In this document: piece after piece, positions 30,256 to 40,295 of the stretch
How positions within the stretch are numbered: the stretch's first letter is position 1
Layout of the letters: every line of letters begins with the position of its first letter
The notes under the pieces: generated by a model
The model's database searches: none
Seen by the model: only the letters and a program-made list of their open reading frames with translations
What the model was told of the DNA's origin: nothing
Made by a program: the position numbers and the translations under genes
From: Odoribacter sp.
Lineage (GTDB): Bacteria; Bacteroidota; Bacteroidia; Bacteroidales; Prolixibacteraceae
DNA length: 64,000 bases
Reading direction: 5' to 3'
NCBI GenBank assembly: GCA_013824715.1
Contig: PNOH01000012.1
Span: 1 to 64,000, forward strand

Positions 30256-30501
30256 ATGTCAGTCGTTTTCGTTTTGGTTTTGGTAGCTATCGTCATGGCA
30301 TTCGCATTTTTGATGGCTTTTATCTGGGCAGTTAAAAATGGACAGTACGAAGATACTTACACGCCATCGGTCAGGATTTTGTTTGAAGATCCGCCGGTGA
30401 AAGAGGCAGAAAGTCGCAGTGATCAGTCGCAGTTGGCAGAACCAGAAAAGAGGAAACCCGAAACAGGAGAAGGTGAAAGTCGCAGTGTTCAGTCGCATTA
30501 G
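30256..30501 (+). CDS. ccoS: cbb3-type cytochrome oxidase assembly protein CcoS; C-terminal tail encoded by a dispersed repeat
   Basis: Single N-terminal TM, AFLMAFIWAVKNGQYEDTYTPSVRILFED. Confidence 0.88.
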   Translation: MSVVFVLVLVAIVMAFAFLMAFIWAVKNGQYEDTYTPSVRILFEDPPVKEAESRSDQSQLAEPEKRKPETGEGESRSVQSH

Positions 30502-30565
30502 GCATGGACAGCCCGTAACCCGTAACTCGAAACTCGAAACAAAAAATATAACTAAATACTACTCT

Positions 30566-32707
30566 ATGGAATTACAAAAGTTCTCCTACGACAACCGCAT
30601 GACCCGGAACTTTGCGATAGCAACCATGGTTTGGGGCGTTGTTGGCCTGTTAAATGGCCTATTAATTGCCCTTCAGATTTATATTCCTTCCATGAATTTC
30701 GGGCTCGAGTTTACCACATTCGGGCGGACAAGGCCAGTTCACACCAATGCGGTGATTTTTGCCTTTGTCGGGAATGCCATTTTTACAGCGATTTATTATT
30801 CTTTACAACGGTTGTTAAAGACCAGGATGTACTCTGAACTGCTTGGTAAAATCCACTTTTGGGGCTGGCAGGCGATCATTGTGGCCGCAGCAGTCACCCT
30901 GGTTATGGGGTTTACCGTTGGCAAGGAATACGCCGAACTGGAATGGCCAATTGACATTGCCATTACTGTTGTATGGGTTATTTTCGGTTGGAACATGTTC
31001 GGCACAATATTACAGAGGCGAACCAGCCATATCTATGTTTCCATCTGGTTTTATATTGCCACCTGGGTTACTGTAGCTGTTTTACACATTGTAAATTCAA
31101 TGGCTATTCCGGTAAGTTTCCTGAAAAGTTATACCCTCTACGCCGGAGTTCAGGACGCTTTGGTTCAATGGTGGTACGGCCACAATGCGGTCGCGTTCTT
31201 CCTGACAACGCCATTCCTTGGCCTGATGTATTACTTCGTCCCAAAAATTTCCGGACGTCCGGTTTATTCCTACAAACTATCTATCGTTCACTTCTGGTCG
31301 CTCATTTTCCTATACATCTGGGCCGGCCCTCACCATTTGTTATATAGTTCGTTGCCCGACTGGCTTCAGGCATTGGGAACCACTTTCTCGGTAATGTTGC
31401 TTGCCCCAAGCTGGGGCGGTATGATCAATGGATTGCTTACCCTGCGTGGAGCCTGGGATAAGGTACGGAGAGATCCAATCCTGAAAATGTTTGTGGTTGG
31501 AATTACCGCATACGGAATGTCAACTTTTGAAGGGCCTTTGCTGTCCTTCAAAACAGTGAATGCCATCAGCCATTTTACCGACTGGACCATCGGACACGTT
31601 CACATTGGGGCTCTGGGCTGGAACGGCATGTTAATCTTTGGGATGATATACTGGCTAATACCACGACTTTACAACACCAAACTTTACTCCACGAAACTGG
31701 CTAATGTCCATTTCTGGATAGCCACGCTGGCCATTGTATTTTATGCCATCCCACTTTATATCGGCGGGATTACCCAGGCCTTGATGTGGAAACAATTTAC
31801 TCCTGATGGTTTCCTGATGTACCCGAATTTTCTGGAAACAGTCGCTCAGCTCATTCCGATGTACACCATCAGGGCATTCGGTGGGTTTTTATATGTGCTT
31901 GGATTCCTGATCCTGGTTTTCAATATTGTCAAAACAATCCAGTCAGGTTCGTTTGTGGCCGAAGAACATGCTGAGGCCCCGGCATTGGAATCACTTCCGG
32001 AAGGAAAAACCCAATCCGAATCCGGGCACCGTTTTCTGGAACGCAAACCAATCCGTTTCCTGATTTTTGCAACGATTGCCATTTTGATTGGCGGAATTAT
32101 TGAAGTAATCCCGACTTATCTGATTAAATCAAATATCCCGACCATTACCAGTGTAAAACCTTATACCCCGCTCGAATTGCAGGGACGTGATATTTACGTG
32201 AAGGAAGGATGCTACAACTGTCATTCGCAAATGATCAGGCCATTCAGGTCGGAAACAGAACGATACGGGGAATACTCCAAAGCAGGCGAATCAGTTTACG
32301 ATCACCCGTTCCAGTTTGGATCGAAAAGGACCGGTCCTGATTTGGCGCGTGAAGGGGTAAAAACCGGTAAAATTTATAAACCAAACTCCTGGCATTACAA
32401 CCATTTTATCGATCCTCAAAAAATGAACGAGGCTTCGATTATGCCCAAATATCCGTGGCTGGCCAAAAAGGAAATTGATATCCAATCGACACCTGGAAAA
32501 ATCAGGGCGATGAAAATATTGGGAGTCCCATATCCGGAAAATTACGAGCAGAAAGCCATTGAAGACCTGAAAGCTCAGGCTGACAGCATAGCAAAAGATC
32601 TGGCTGCCAATGGTATCCAAACCGACAGTAACCGAGAAATCATCGCATTAATTGCCTACATGCAGCGACTTGGCGTTGACATTTCAACTAAATCAACAAA
32701 AAAATAG
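30566..32707 (+). CDS. ccoNO: Fused cbb3-type cytochrome c oxidase subunits I/II (CcoN-CcoO)
   Basis: Heme-copper oxidase subunit I (VQWWYGHNAVAFFLTTPFLGLMYYFVPK) followed in frame by CcoO-like GRDIYVKEGCYNCHSQMIRPF; start set at ATG 30566. Confidence 0.93.
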   Translation: MELQKFSYDNRMTRNFAIATMVWGVVGLLNGLLIALQIYIPSMNFGLEFTTFGRTRPVHTNAVIFAFVGNAIFTAIYYSLQRLLKTRMYSELLGKIHFWGWQAIIVAAAVTLVMGFTVGKEYAELEWPIDIAITVVWVIFGWNMFGTILQRRTSHIYVSIWFYIATWVTVAVLHIVNSMAIPVSFLKSYTLYAGVQDALVQWWYGHNAVAFFLTTPFLGLMYYFVPKISGRPVYSYKLSIVHFWSLIFLYIWAGPHHLLYSSLPDWLQALGTTFSVMLLAPSWGGMINGLLTLRGAWDKVRRDPILKMFVVGITAYGMSTFEGPLLSFKTVNAISHFTDWTIGHVHIGALGWNGMLIFGMIYWLIPRLYNTKLYSTKLANVHFWIATLAIVFYAIPLYIGGITQALMWKQFTPDGFLMYPNFLETVAQLIPMYTIRAFGGFLYVLGFLILVFNIVKTIQSGSFVAEEHAEAPALESLPEGKTQSESGHRFLERKPIRFLIFATIAILIGGIIEVIPTYLIKSNIPTITSVKPYTPLELQGRDIYVKEGCYNCHSQMIRPFRSETERYGEYSKAGESVYDHPFQFGSKRTGPDLAREGVKTGKIYKPNSWHYNHFIDPQKMNEASIMPKYPWLAKKEIDIQSTPGKIRAMKILGVPYPENYEQKAIEDLKAQADSIAKDLAANGIQTDSNREIIALIAYMQRLGVDISTKSTKK

Positions 32708-32710
32708 GCC

Positions 32711-32896
32711 ATGCTTACAGATTCGTTCCGAAACATTTTTCACGTTGAAACTTATGCCCTGATTGGGTTTGTCATCTTTTTCAGCTTTTTCGTAATTGTG
32801 TCCATTCGGGCATTCAGAATGGATAAAAAGGAAGTGGCCGAACTGAGCAATATGCCCCTGGATGACCAGGAACCCACGAATGAAAAGGAAAGGTGA
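32711..32896 (+). CDS. ccoQ: CcoQ-like small subunit
   Basis: 61-aa single-TM protein between ccoNO and ccoP. Confidence 0.7.
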   Translation: MLTDSFRNIFHVETYALIGFVIFFSFFVIVSIRAFRMDKKEVAELSNMPLDDQEPTNEKER

Positions 32897-32941
32897 AAGA
32901 GTCATTCGTCATTTGAAAAAAAAATCAATAAATACTGAACT

Positions 32942-33556
32942 ATGAGTACCAATGAAGATATTCAATTGAAGGAACCAAACAAAGTCAACGAGGAAGTTGA
33001 TGATGTGACCAAAATCAAATTTTTCGGTGGACACGAATACGATGGGATCAAAGAACTGGATAATCCGCTGCCACCGTGGTTAAAATATTTGTTCTACGTA
33101 ACTATTATCTTCTCCATTTCATATCTGATCCTTCTTTTTGTATTTAAAGACGACAGCATTATTCAAGTTAAGGAATATCGGAAAGAAGTTATGGCTGCGC
33201 GCGCTAAAACTGAAGTTGCAGTGAAAGAAGAAGCGGTAAAAACTGCTGCTGCACCCATGACTGAAGAGCAAATCCTGGCTGCCGGCAAAGCCATTTATGA
33301 TAAAACATGCCTGGTTTGCCACGGAAAATTCGGTGAGGGTTTGGTCGGGCCTAATTTTACCGACGAATATTGGATACATGGCGGACGACCTGAAGAATTG
33401 AAAAAAGTAATAATAGAAGGGGTTCTTGATAAAGGAATGATTTCGTACAAAAGTCAGATGAACAACACTCAAATTGATCATGTAATCGGGTATATTCTGA
33501 GTTTACAGGGAAGCAATCCACCCAATCAAAAAGCGCCGCAGGGAGTAAAAAACTAA
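32942..33556 (+). CDS. ccoP: cbb3 oxidase cytochrome c subunit III
   Basis: DGIKELDNPLPPWLKYLFYVTI and heme c motif CLVCHGKFGEGLVGPNF. Confidence 0.93.
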   Translation: MSTNEDIQLKEPNKVNEEVDDVTKIKFFGGHEYDGIKELDNPLPPWLKYLFYVTIIFSISYLILLFVFKDDSIIQVKEYRKEVMAARAKTEVAVKEEAVKTAAAPMTEEQILAAGKAIYDKTCLVCHGKFGEGLVGPNFTDEYWIHGGRPEELKKVIIEGVLDKGMISYKSQMNNTQIDHVIGYILSLQGSNPPNQKAPQGVKN

Positions 33557-33606
33557 AAGCCCCCTTCCCGCCCGCATGCCGTTGGGCAGATTCCCACATT
33601 TTGGCC

Positions 33607-33806
33607 TAGCCGTCAAGCCAGGGGAGCAATTGGGCTAAAGCCCTAATTTAGCGGGAACCTTCATGCCCGTCACATGAATGTGACGGCAAAGGATATCGAT
33701 CAAATAATGATCATTGCACTATCCTTTGCCGTTTCGCTTTAGCGAACGGACGTAGGAATAAAAAAAACAGGGCTTTAGCGCTGAAAAGTCCTTAGCTTGA
33801 CGGCTA
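33607..33806. repeat. About 200-nt multi-hairpin (cruciform-like) repeat element in the cco operon
   Basis: Outer arms TAGCCGTCAAGC/GCTTGACGGCTA and GCTAAAGCCCT/AGGGCTTTAGC; inner GTCACAT/ATGTGAC, CGGCAAAGGATA/TATCCTTTGCCG, CGTTTCGCTTTAGCGAACG. Confidence 0.75.
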
Positions 33807-33877
33807 TGCCCTTGCTGGGGAAAGCCTTGAATCAAGATTCGCAAGCGGAATTGCTCAAAAAATATTTTTGGAAACGA

Positions 33878-35299
33878 ATGAAAATAAATCCAATGCAAAC
33901 CCCTGAAAACTATCAGGAATCAACTTTTCGGGACCGCCCGGCAACTTTTGGGAAAGACGGAAACCGGGTATGGCTGTTCCCAAAATTGCCAAAAGGAAAA
34001 CTGTATAGCATCCGGCGGATAATTTCATGGACTTTACTGATTTTCTTTTACCTGGCGCCGTTCCTGAAAATTAGCGGGGAGCCACTGATCTTTCTGAATT
34101 TTCTGGAACGTAAGTTCGTGTTGTTTGGCAATACGTTTTATCCACAGGATTTTTACTTGCTGGTACTGGCTATAATTACCCTTGTTGTTTTCATTGTTCT
34201 TTTTACAGTTATCTACGGAAGAATATTTTGTGGCTGGGTATGTCCGCAAACCGTATTCCTTGAATTTCTGTACCGTCCTATCGAACACCTGATTGACGGG
34301 AATCCGGAGCAACAGCAAAAACTGGCTCAACAGGAGATGGATGCGATCAAAGTACTGAAGCGGATTCTAAAACACGGCATTTACCTAATTATTTCATTTG
34401 CCACCATCCTGACTTTCATCGCTTATGTAACCGGAACAGCTAAACTGGGAGAAATTATGGACGGATGGCCTGTGCAAGGGTTTGGAATCCTGATGGGTGT
34501 TCTGGCATTTACCGGGGTCCATTATTTCGTATTCTCATGGTTTCGCGAGCAGGTTTGCATCATCGTTTGCCCATACGGACGTTTGCAGGGTGTAATGCTC
34601 GATGTAAACGCCATCTTGGTGGCTTACGATTATAAACGTGGCGAACCTCGAGGCAAGGGCGAACGCGGATTAAAAGGCGACTGCATCAATTGTTACAACT
34701 GCGTAGCTGTTTGTCCTACTGGAATTGATATCCGGAATGGAACTCAACTCGAATGTATCAATTGTACCGCATGTATTGATGCCTGCAATGCGGTGATGAA
34801 AAAAGTTAAAAAACCAGCCGGACTGATCCGGTTTGCATCCGAAAAATCAATTTCCGAAGGACAAAAGATCAGGTTTAATGCTCGTGTTATAGCTTATTCA
34901 CTGGTATTACTGTCTTTATTAACAGTGATTACTTTTCTTTTTACTGTTCGTGGAGACGTTGAAACCTCTATCAACCGGTCGCCCGGAACTATGTTTCAGG
35001 AATACGGTGCTGATAAATACAGCAATCTGTATAACCTGCAAATGGTAAACAAAACTAACTTTGAAATCGTCATCGAATTAAAACTTCTTACTCCTGGAGG
35101 CGAAATCCTTTTGATGGGAGATTCGTTGAAGGTTGCTAAAGGCGAAGTTGCCAACCGCAACCTGCTCATTGTCCTGAAGAAAGAAAATGTCAAATTGTCT
35201 AACAGCCATTTGGAAATTGGTGTTTTTGAAAACGGCAAGCAAATTGAGAAGATTTCGACCACTTTCGTCGGGCCCAATTTGCTGGACGCAAAGCAGTGA
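33878..35299 (+). CDS. ccoG: Cytochrome c oxidase accessory protein CcoG (polyferredoxin)
   Basis: CGWVCPQTVFLEF, CPYGRLQGVMLD, CINCYNCVAVCPTGIDIR, CINCTACIDACNAVM; start moved downstream of the repeat. Confidence 0.92.
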   Translation: MKINPMQTPENYQESTFRDRPATFGKDGNRVWLFPKLPKGKLYSIRRIISWTLLIFFYLAPFLKISGEPLIFLNFLERKFVLFGNTFYPQDFYLLVLAIITLVVFIVLFTVIYGRIFCGWVCPQTVFLEFLYRPIEHLIDGNPEQQQKLAQQEMDAIKVLKRILKHGIYLIISFATILTFIAYVTGTAKLGEIMDGWPVQGFGILMGVLAFTGVHYFVFSWFREQVCIIVCPYGRLQGVMLDVNAILVAYDYKRGEPRGKGERGLKGDCINCYNCVAVCPTGIDIRNGTQLECINCTACIDACNAVMKKVKKPAGLIRFASEKSISEGQKIRFNARVIAYSLVLLSLLTVITFLFTVRGDVETSINRSPGTMFQEYGADKYSNLYNLQMVNKTNFEIVIELKLLTPGGEILLMGDSLKVAKGEVANRNLLIVLKKENVKLSNSHLEIGVFENGKQIEKISTTFVGPNLLDAKQ

Positions 35300-35400
35300 T
35301 CAGTCTCAGTTGGCAGAGAAATATTGAAGCGGGTTACGAGTTACACGAAACTCGAACACGTAACCTAACTTGGAATTTGGAACTTGGAACTATTTTGACT

Positions 35401-35853
35401 ATGAAGATAAAATTTAATTGGGGAACCGGTATTGTGCTTGCCATGATTGTAATGATTGGAGGATTTATCTTTCTGGTATCGATCGCGGTCAGGCAGGATT
35501 ATGATTTGGTGGACAAGGACTACTACCAGAAATCAATCAAGTATCAGGAACATATAGAGAAAGTGCAGAAGACAGATGCCCTGGCTGAAAAAATAAAATT
35601 CGAACTTTCGGAGGCATCCTTGAGACTTACCTTCCCCAATCTGGCAACTTTTCAGGAGTATTCCGGTGACATTCATTTTTACAGTCCGGTTGCGGAAAAA
35701 AGGGACATGACGCTGAAAATCAAACTGGATAAAAATTACATCCAGTTTATTGATTTGAAAAACCTTGAAAAAGGACGATACCAGGTGAAAATTGACTGGA
35801 CGGCCAACCAAGTTTCGTATTATCAGGAAGAAGAGATATCGGTGGGGAATTAA
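35401..35853 (+). CDS. ccoH: FixH/CcoH family protein
   Basis: MKIKFNWGTGIVLAMIVMIGGFIFLV...YDLVDKDYYQKSIKYQ. Confidence 0.88.
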   Translation: MKIKFNWGTGIVLAMIVMIGGFIFLVSIAVRQDYDLVDKDYYQKSIKYQEHIEKVQKTDALAEKIKFELSEASLRLTFPNLATFQEYSGDIHFYSPVAEKRDMTLKIKLDKNYIQFIDLKNLEKGRYQVKIDWTANQVSYYQEEEISVGN

Positions 35854-35858
35854 AAGTG

Positions 35859-36014
35859 GTCAGTGTTCAGTCGCAGTAAATCGTTGTCATTAGTTTCACG
35901 TCATTTAATTGTCAATAGCTACGCGTCATTATTGGTAGAATGCGGTTTGGCGACAATTGAATGACTATAAATGACAATTGAATGACTATGAATGACAATT
36001 GAATGACTATGATT
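35859..36014. repeat. Dispersed hairpin-type repeat with three 21-bp tandem units
   Basis: GTCATTAGTTTCACGTCATT arm, then GACAATTGAATGACTATRAAT x3 at 35952, 35973, 35994. Confidence 0.75.
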
Positions 36015-36036
36015 AACTAAGAATAACTCGCAATAT

Positions 36037-36753
36037 ATGGACTTCATCACACCTTTAACCATTGGCCTCATCGGCAGTTTTCATTGCATCGGGATGTGCG
36101 GGCCAATTGTGGTCGCGCTTCCGCTGAAAAAGCACAATCTGAGCGCAAAAATTGCCGGAGCGATTTTGTACAATTCAGGCAGGGTTCTCACTTACAGCAC
36201 GCTTGGAATTTTATTTGGCTTTCTTGGTCGGGGAATACACCTGGCAGGGTTTCAGCAATGGACATCCATTTTACTCGGTCTGGCAATGATTATCAGTGTT
36301 TTGTTTCCATTTCTTTTCCGTGAAAAAATCACAATCGGCAGCCTATTCAGCGGCATGGCATCGAGATTAATTATCAGGTTGAAAAAGCTTTTCACTGACC
36401 GTTCGTATTTTTCGCTGTTAATGATTGGATTGCTGAACGGATTGCTCCCTTGCGGACTGGTATATGTCGCCATTGCCGGGGCGATCAGTTCAGGAGCAGT
36501 ATTTTCCGGAGCGCTTTTCATGATGCTTTTCGGAATCGGAACCATTCCATTACTATTGGTTGCTACGCTTGCAAGTGATGCCATTGGGCAACGATTAAGA
36601 TCAAAAATGCAGAAAGTTGTTCCTTATTTTGTATTTATGCTTGGTGTGCTTTTTATCCTGAGAGGAATGTCACTGGGAATTCCGTTCATCAGCCCGGCCT
36701 CCGAAAAACTTACACCAAAAGAAATGGTTGAAAAAGGAAGCTGCTGCAAATAA
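36037..36753 (+). CDS. Sulfite exporter TauE/SafE-like (cytochrome biogenesis transmembrane) family protein
   Basis: GLIGSFHCIGMCGPIVVALP, GLLNGLLPCGLVYVAIAGA; cco locus context. Confidence 0.85.
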   Translation: MDFITPLTIGLIGSFHCIGMCGPIVVALPLKKHNLSAKIAGAILYNSGRVLTYSTLGILFGFLGRGIHLAGFQQWTSILLGLAMIISVLFPFLFREKITIGSLFSGMASRLIIRLKKLFTDRSYFSLLMIGLLNGLLPCGLVYVAIAGAISSGAVFSGALFMMLFGIGTIPLLLVATLASDAIGQRLRSKMQKVVPYFVFMLGVLFILRGMSLGIPFISPASEKLTPKEMVEKGSCCK

Positions 36754-36784
36754 TTAGTGTATTTTTATAAACATTCATTACTGT

Positions 36785-37735
36785 TTGTGGTTTCTTAGGA
36801 CAAAAAGCCGTCAGACAAAAATGAATAGCTGGAAACCAAAAATCAGGATGAACCAAAGTCGAAATTTCGGTATGCATCAAAATTACAGGTCACAAAATAA
36901 ATCTTCGAGGTTGATTGAGTTTGTTTTTCCATTATTTTCAGGAAAAACATTTCTTTTGATTTCATTCCTTGTTCTATACTCCGGAATTAATCTTTATGGT
37001 CAAAAAGCATTTGACGACCTTACCAAAGATCCTGAAATTGGAATAGTTGAACATTTAGATGATTTTCTTCCGACAGATATTTATTTGATTGATGAGAATA
37101 ACCAGCGTGTGGCGCTTACCGATTTAATTGATAAGCCTACCATCATTAATTGGGTGTATTACCGCTGCCCCGGGATTTGCAGTCCGCTTATGGAAGGGAT
37201 TGCCAGGGTTATGGAAGAGTCTGATCTTATTTCCGGGATTGATTATCAGGTTCTGACTATCAGTTTCGATCCGTTGGAAACCATAGATTTGGGTGTCAGG
37301 AAAAAGGCAAACTACCTGAACCTGGTGACCAAAAAAGAAACCATCAGCAAAGGCTGGAAATTTTTTGTTGCTGACAGCGCGAGTATTGCCAAAGGGACCA
37401 ACGCCACAGGTTTTAAATACAAAAGGGCAGGCAAAGATTTTACCCATGCAGCTTCGGTGACTGTTGTAAGTCCGAAAGGAAAAATCACCCGTTACCTGAA
37501 CGGAATCAATTTTCTGCCTTTCGATTTCAAAATGGCCATTATCGAATCATCAAAAGGCATGTCGGCCCCAACCATTAATAAAATACTTCAGTATTGCTTT
37601 TCATACGATCCGGTAGGACAGGCATACGTTTTGAATGTTACTAAAATTTCGGGCACCTTGATACTATTTATTGCCGTTCTGTTTTTCATGGTGCTGATTT
37701 TTAAACCCAAAAGAAAAATAAGTAAACAGTTATAA
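36785..37735 (+). CDS. SCO1/SenC family copper protein
   Basis: PTIINWVYYRCPGICSPLMEG CxxxC and later FTHAA His; true start may be internal. Confidence 0.9.
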   Translation: MWFLRTKSRQTKMNSWKPKIRMNQSRNFGMHQNYRSQNKSSRLIEFVFPLFSGKTFLLISFLVLYSGINLYGQKAFDDLTKDPEIGIVEHLDDFLPTDIYLIDENNQRVALTDLIDKPTIINWVYYRCPGICSPLMEGIARVMEESDLISGIDYQVLTISFDPLETIDLGVRKKANYLNLVTKKETISKGWKFFVADSASIAKGTNATGFKYKRAGKDFTHAASVTVVSPKGKITRYLNGINFLPFDFKMAIIESSKGMSAPTINKILQYCFSYDPVGQAYVLNVTKISGTLILFIAVLFFMVLIFKPKRKISKQL

Positions 37736-37738
37736 TTT

Positions 37739-39352
37739 ATGCAAACAGCAGCTCAAATTCCACACGACGTAAGCTACCTCGACTACAAGGGGAAATACAA
37801 AGGAATATTCAGTTGGATTTTCTCGACCGATCATAAGCGTATTTCGTTGTTGTACCTGTACTCCATGTTGACCATGTTCACCATTGGGGTTCTTCTCGGA
37901 CTAGCCATGAAACTTGAATTAATTGCACCGGGAAAAACAATCATGGATCCGCAAACATACAATGCGGTATTTACGGTTCATGGCGTAATCATGATTTTCA
38001 TGATTGTAATACCAGGTCTTCCGGCGGTATTTGGCAACTTTATGCTCCCAATCATGATTGGGGCCAAGGATGTGGCCTTTCCGAAAGTGAACCTGTTGTC
38101 GTGGTACTTCTATGTTCTTGGAGCCATTCTGGTCATTTCATCAGTATTGTTCGGAAATGGGACGCCTGATACCGGATGGACTTTTTATGCGCCATACAGT
38201 TTTAAAACAGGGACCAACCTCCTTCCGGCTATATTCGGGGCCTTCATTTTAGGATTTTCGTCAATTTTAACCGGCTTGAATTTTATTGTGACTATTCACC
38301 GTATGCGCGCCCCGGGCATGACCTGGCTGAAAATGCCGCTATTTCCATGGTCATTGTATGGCACTGCCTGGATTCAATTGCTGGCCACGCCGGTAATAGG
38401 AATTACCCTTGTTTTGGTGGCTCTCGAACGTATTTTCGGCATCGGGGTTTTTGACCCGACTTTAGGTGGCGATCCGATTTTATATCAGCACCTCTTTTGG
38501 ATATATTCCCATCCGGCGGTTTATGTAATGATCCTTCCGGCCATGGGCGCCGTTTCTGAAATTATACCGACCTTCTCACAAAAACATATTTTCGGTTACA
38601 GGGCCATTATCGCTTCAACATTGGCCATTGCCTTTGTTGGTTACTTTGTATGGGGGCATCACATGTTTACTTCAGGAATGAGCGGAACGGCACAATATAC
38701 ATTTTCCATCCTGACCTTTTTAGTTGCCATTCCAAGCGCTATTAAAGTGTTCAACTGGATTTCGACCATGCATAAAGCATCCATTAATCCTGAAATACCC
38801 TTTTTGTGGGCGGTCACCTTTATTTTTATTTTCATGATTGGAGGCCTTTCCGGATTGGTACTCGGGGCATTGGCTACCGACGTTTATGTACACGATACCG
38901 CTTTTGTGGTGGCACACTTCCATTTTATTGTATTTGGCGGAGTTGGTTTTTCATTCTTCGGCGCTATCCATTATTGGTTCCCAAAAATGTTCGGACGCAT
39001 GTACGATAAGGTTTGGGCAAAAGTGGGATGGGCTTTTTTTACCATTGGTTTCCTGACACTTTATTCGCCCATGTTTTATCTCGGAATGCTCGGAATGCCG
39101 CGTCGTTACTATGATTACCTTCCCGAATTTCACGCAGCAAATATCCTTTCATCGCTGGGTTCGTGGGTCATGACCTTTGGTTTATTGATTGTGGTCATCA
39201 ACCTGTTCCGGTCGGTTAAAATCGGTGCGATTGCAGAAATTAATCCCTGGAAAGGTAAAACACTGGAATGGACAGTTCCCTCACCGCCTCCGGTTGAGAA
39301 TTTTGAAGAAATACCTGTTTATGGTGAAAAAGACGGACCTTACGAATACTAA
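37739..39352 (+). CDS. ctaD: Cytochrome c oxidase subunit I (caa3/aa3 type)
   Basis: STDHKRISLLYLY, HPAVYVMILPAMGAVSEIIPTFSQK, VWGHHMFTSGM, HDTAFVVAHFHFIVFGG. Confidence 0.96.
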   Translation: MQTAAQIPHDVSYLDYKGKYKGIFSWIFSTDHKRISLLYLYSMLTMFTIGVLLGLAMKLELIAPGKTIMDPQTYNAVFTVHGVIMIFMIVIPGLPAVFGNFMLPIMIGAKDVAFPKVNLLSWYFYVLGAILVISSVLFGNGTPDTGWTFYAPYSFKTGTNLLPAIFGAFILGFSSILTGLNFIVTIHRMRAPGMTWLKMPLFPWSLYGTAWIQLLATPVIGITLVLVALERIFGIGVFDPTLGGDPILYQHLFWIYSHPAVYVMILPAMGAVSEIIPTFSQKHIFGYRAIIASTLAIAFVGYFVWGHHMFTSGMSGTAQYTFSILTFLVAIPSAIKVFNWISTMHKASINPEIPFLWAVTFIFIFMIGGLSGLVLGALATDVYVHDTAFVVAHFHFIVFGGVGFSFFGAIHYWFPKMFGRMYDKVWAKVGWAFFTIGFLTLYSPMFYLGMLGMPRRYYDYLPEFHAANILSSLGSWVMTFGLLIVVINLFRSVKIGAIAEINPWKGKTLEWTVPSPPPVENFEEIPVYGEKDGPYEY

Positions 39353-39370
39353 ATAAAAATTAACACTTTT

Positions 39371-39991
39371 ATGGAACATGTAGCACAACATTCAGATCCG
39401 CACTACGATCCGGAAGCATCCAAACTGGGAATGTGGCTTTTTATATTTACCGAACTTCTCCTTTTTGGCGGATTGTTCATCGTTTATTCCATCTACCGTT
39501 TTCTTAACCCGGAAGCCTTTCAGATGGCAGCCCATGAATTAAATATTACCATTGGAGCAATCAATACTATTATTCTTCTGGTGAGCAGTATGACCATTGC
39601 CATGTCAACCTCAGCGCTTCAGCAGAAGAACAAAGGATTAACAGTGCTGTTGCTTGAAATTACCATCATGCTGGCGCTTATTTTCCTCATTAATAAATAT
39701 TTTGAATGGGGAGTCAAATTTGAACACGGCATTTGGCCGGGATCTCAGCATTTGATCAACGATATGGGGCAGGGTGAAATCCTGTTCTTCGGGTTATATT
39801 TTGTGATGACCGGATTGCATGCCCTGCACATCGTCATCGGTATGATCATCATTATTGTTGCTTTGAGGAGAGTTCAGAAAGGCACCGTACATGCTGACCG
39901 GCCTTCGTTGCTCGAAAATGCAGGTCTATACTGGCACCTCGTTGACCTGATCTGGATTTTCCTGTTTCCTTTATTCTATCTGATTCATTAA
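39371..39991 (+). CDS. ctaE: Cytochrome c oxidase subunit III
   Basis: KLGMWLFIFTELLLFGGLF, TGLHALHIVIGM, YWHLVDLIWIFLFPLFYL. Confidence 0.93.
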   Translation: MEHVAQHSDPHYDPEASKLGMWLFIFTELLLFGGLFIVYSIYRFLNPEAFQMAAHELNITIGAINTIILLVSSMTIAMSTSALQQKNKGLTVLLLEITIMLALIFLINKYFEWGVKFEHGIWPGSQHLINDMGQGEILFFGLYFVMTGLHALHIVIGMIIIIVALRRVQKGTVHADRPSLLENAGLYWHLVDLIWIFLFPLFYLIH

Positions 39992-40006
39992 GAAATTCTC
40001 ATTACT

Positions 40007-40291
40007 ATGGAAAACGAAAAACATCATATTGTACCCTATAAAATATATTTCTATATCCTCATTGCATTGATTACCTTTACTTTCATGTCAATCGGGATAA
40101 CCAAAATCAATCTGGGTGAATATTCGGTATTGGGAGCCATGATTTTTGCGACCATTAAATCCATTCTGGTTTTAACCTGGTTCATGCACCTCAAATTCGA
40201 TCAGCCCTTTCTGCGCTTCATGGTTGGATTTGTATTTCTGGTGTTCCTTGCGGTTATATTCATTACATTTTTAGATTACTATTTCAGATAA
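40007..40291 (+). CDS. Cytochrome c oxidase subunit IV
   Basis: Short three-TM protein, LVLTWFMHLKFDQPFLRFMV, within the cox operon. Confidence 0.85.
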   Translation: MENEKHHIVPYKIYFYILIALITFTFMSIGITKINLGEYSVLGAMIFATIKSILVLTWFMHLKFDQPFLRFMVGFVFLVFLAVIFITFLDYYFR

Positions 40292-40295
40292 AGCT

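Noticed and set aside
35952-36014. 21-bp tandem repeats as a second mini-CRISPR array
   Set aside because: Units are directly abutting with no unique spacers; better explained as a tandem/hairpin repeat.
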